Below, one piece after another: positions 13,075 through 14,321 of a DNA stretch of 14,321 nucleotides. This stretch comes from Clostridiales bacterium UBA1380 (lineage in GTDB: Bacteria; Bacillota; Clostridia; Oscillospirales; CAG-272): assembly GCA_002305445.1 (NCBI GenBank), contig DBRA01000064.1, positions 1-14,321 on the forward strand, in the 5' to 3' direction. Position numbers and translations under genes: made by a program. Position 1 is the first letter of the stretch, and every line of letters begins with the position of its first letter. The notes beneath the pieces were generated by a model. That model worked only from the letters and a program-made list of their open reading frames with translations, was not told the DNA's origin and searched no databases.

Positions 13075-14232
13075 TTATCTGCCGCGCTTTTTATTTATCA
13101 GAATCGGTATCAAGATCGCGACGGCAGCGGCTGCGGCCGCGCATACGGCGATTACGGCGGCGTACGGTTTTGTGTCATCCGCGGACGCATCGTCAACCGA
13201 TGTTGTTTCGTCATCGTTTTTATCGTCAGTCGGCGCGGGTTCGTTCGCGCTTGCATTATCCGGCTGTGCGGATACGTCCGCGCTCTGCGAAGCTGCATCG
13301 GCTTTTTCTCCAGCTGTCGCCGGCGCATCTGATCCGATCACCGCCGCGGCGGGCGCGTCGACGGCTTCGGCCGCATCCGTTTCGTCTGCGGCGGCGACGC
13401 CGGCGTCGTCTGCGATCTTTTTAATAAGCTCGAATATGTGTCTGTGGCCTTCGGCACTCGGATGAATGTCAAAGCTTGAGATGTTTGTGAGCTCGACGCC
13501 GCGGTCGGCGAAGTCGGCTCCCACATCGGCGACTGCTATGTCGTGCGCTGCGCTGACCTCCGACGTCACCGCGTTCATGCCGCCGAGCACGCGGCCTATA
13601 AACGCGGAGGCCGGCTTCAGCGCATCGAAGCCGTCGGTCGGATCGAAAAGCGTCTGCGCAACAATCAGCGCGTCGGGGTTGAGCTCGCGCAGGCGTTTCG
13701 CGATCGCTTCGTAATTGCTTTTGTAGTTCGCAATCTTTTCGTCGAACTCGGCGAGCAGCGTTTCGTCGCTGAGCCTTTCGGCGACGGAAGCGTAGACGGC
13801 CTCTATGTCGACGACGCCGGACTTGTTCGTCAGCACCGCGACCGCCCCCTGAAGGCCGGCCGATTCGGGTATGCCCGTGGTGTCGATCACCGCGAGTAGC
13901 ATCGGCATGAGGACGTCGTTGCCGCCGATGGAGAAGGCTATAACGCTTGCGGCGGAGATTTTATCCGTCATCGTCTCGATTACTTCGAGCATATCCCGCG
14001 ACGTATCGCCGTTGTCCGCCGCGTCGACGTATGTGCCGTCTTCGTTCGAGTATCCGAGGTACGCGGCGAGGAGGTTTCCGTATGAATCGCACTCGTATAG
14101 GCCGCCTTGAAGCCCGTAGCCGGTTGATATCGAGTCGCCGAGCACCACAAGGCCGCCTTTACCGGCCGCGTATACGCCTGTCGACAAAGTCAGCGCCAGA
14201 GCGAGAGCGATTACGGCAGCAAGTTTTTTCAT
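13075..14232 (-). CDS. Secreted SGNH/GDSL hydrolase with Ala/Asp-rich stalk and C-terminal membrane anchor
   Basis: The product has 385 residues from the ATG at 14232 (a GTG one codon earlier is possible; AGGTG lies seven bases before the ATG). Residues 1-23 are a signal peptide ending VYAA. All four SGNH blocks are intact: VVLGDSIS with nucleophile S34, NGDTS with G75, IGGND at 102-106 with N105, and FDIHPS with D255 and H257. Residues about 276-355 are a low-complexity stalk rich in Ala and Asp. A hydrophobic helix (357-379) and a KKRGR tail complete the protein. The likely picture is an extracellular esterase, lipase or deacetylase tethered to the outer membrane face. The C-terminus resembles a sortase signal but has no LPxTG-like motif. 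No substrate can be named. It is transcribed toward rplS and shares its terminator. No convincing promoter was found in the 86 bases upstream that are visible. Confidence 0.9.
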   Translation of the reverse strand: MKKLAAVIALALALTLSTGVYAAGKGGLVVLGDSISTGYGLQGGLYECDSYGNLLAAYLGYSNEDGTYVDAADNGDTSRDMLEVIETMTDKISAASVIAFSIGGNDVLMPMLLAVIDTTGIPESAGLQGAVAVLTNKSGVVDIEAVYASVAERLSDETLLAEFDEKIANYKSNYEAIAKRLRELNPDALIVAQTLFDPTDGFDALKPASAFIGRVLGGMNAVTSEVSAAHDIAVADVGADFADRGVELTNISSFDIHPSAEGHRHIFELIKKIADDAGVAAADETDAAEAVDAPAAAVIGSDAPATAGEKADAASQSADVSAQPDNASANEPAPTDDKNDDETTSVDDASADDTKPYAAVIAVCAAAAAAVAILIPILINKKRGR

Positions 14233-14321
14233 CACATTACACCTGCAATTGAACTTTTTTATTAATTAAATATATTTCAACATCCCGCAGCCGCGTCATA
14301 CCGCGTATGCGTTTTATCCGC

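Overview
The window looks like a chromosomal segment of a fermentative bacterium of the phylum Bacillota, most likely class Clostridia. The grounds are sigma-A-type promoters with 16-17 base spacers, strong purine-rich ribosome binding sites, an SLH-domain surface protein beside a TagA-family glycosyltransferase, a Na+-pump decarboxylase beta subunit, and tightly packed operons with hairpin terminators. The genes are GC-rich with many GCG, CGC and GTC codons, while the gaps are AT-rich. The species cannot be named. I see 14 protein genes, one cut by the left edge, and no tRNA, rRNA, CRISPR array, transposase or integrase.

Left part (1-5900, all minus strand). In transcription order it holds a fatty-acyl AMP-forming ligase, a 75-residue acyl carrier protein, a hairpin, a 993-residue secreted SLH protein, and a WecG/TagA/CpsF glycosyltransferase 28 bases behind the SLH gene. 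The ligase has a consensus promoter (TTGACA, 17 bases, TATAAT) overlapped by two interleaved inverted repeats. The SLH protein carries a recognisable phosphodiester-glycosidase (NAGPA-like) fold whose catalytic signatures have decayed. TagA-type enzymes make ManNAc-containing wall polymers, and SLH domains bind such polymers, so this pair reads as a cell-surface module.

Middle (6125-9929, minus strand). A two-gene sugar operon (SGNH esterase, then GH127 beta-L-arabinofuranosidase) has its own promoter and a possible operator. Neither protein has a signal peptide, so both should act in the cytoplasm. Upstream, separated by a bidirectional terminator, is a beta plus small gamma-like subunit of a sodium-pumping decarboxylase, again with its own promoter. 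No alpha or biotin-carrier subunit is present in the window.

Right part (9930-14321). A strikingly AT-rich gap (about 25% GC) and a hairpin lead to an XRE repressor/ImmA protease pair. The pair has a near-consensus promoter and a palindrome near its transcription start, and is divergent from a pair of half-size chromate-type (CHR) transporters. Then come rplS (ribosomal protein L19) with its own promoter and a structured leader, a shared strong terminator, and a convergent secreted SGNH hydrolase tethered by a C-terminal membrane helix.

Most of the window is ordinary housekeeping and accessory metabolism. The points most worth following are the apparently inactivated NAGPA domain in the SLH protein, the decarboxylase pump pair without its alpha subunit, the operator-like repeats in front of the ligase and sugar operons, and the XRE-ImmA pair beside the CHR transporters.
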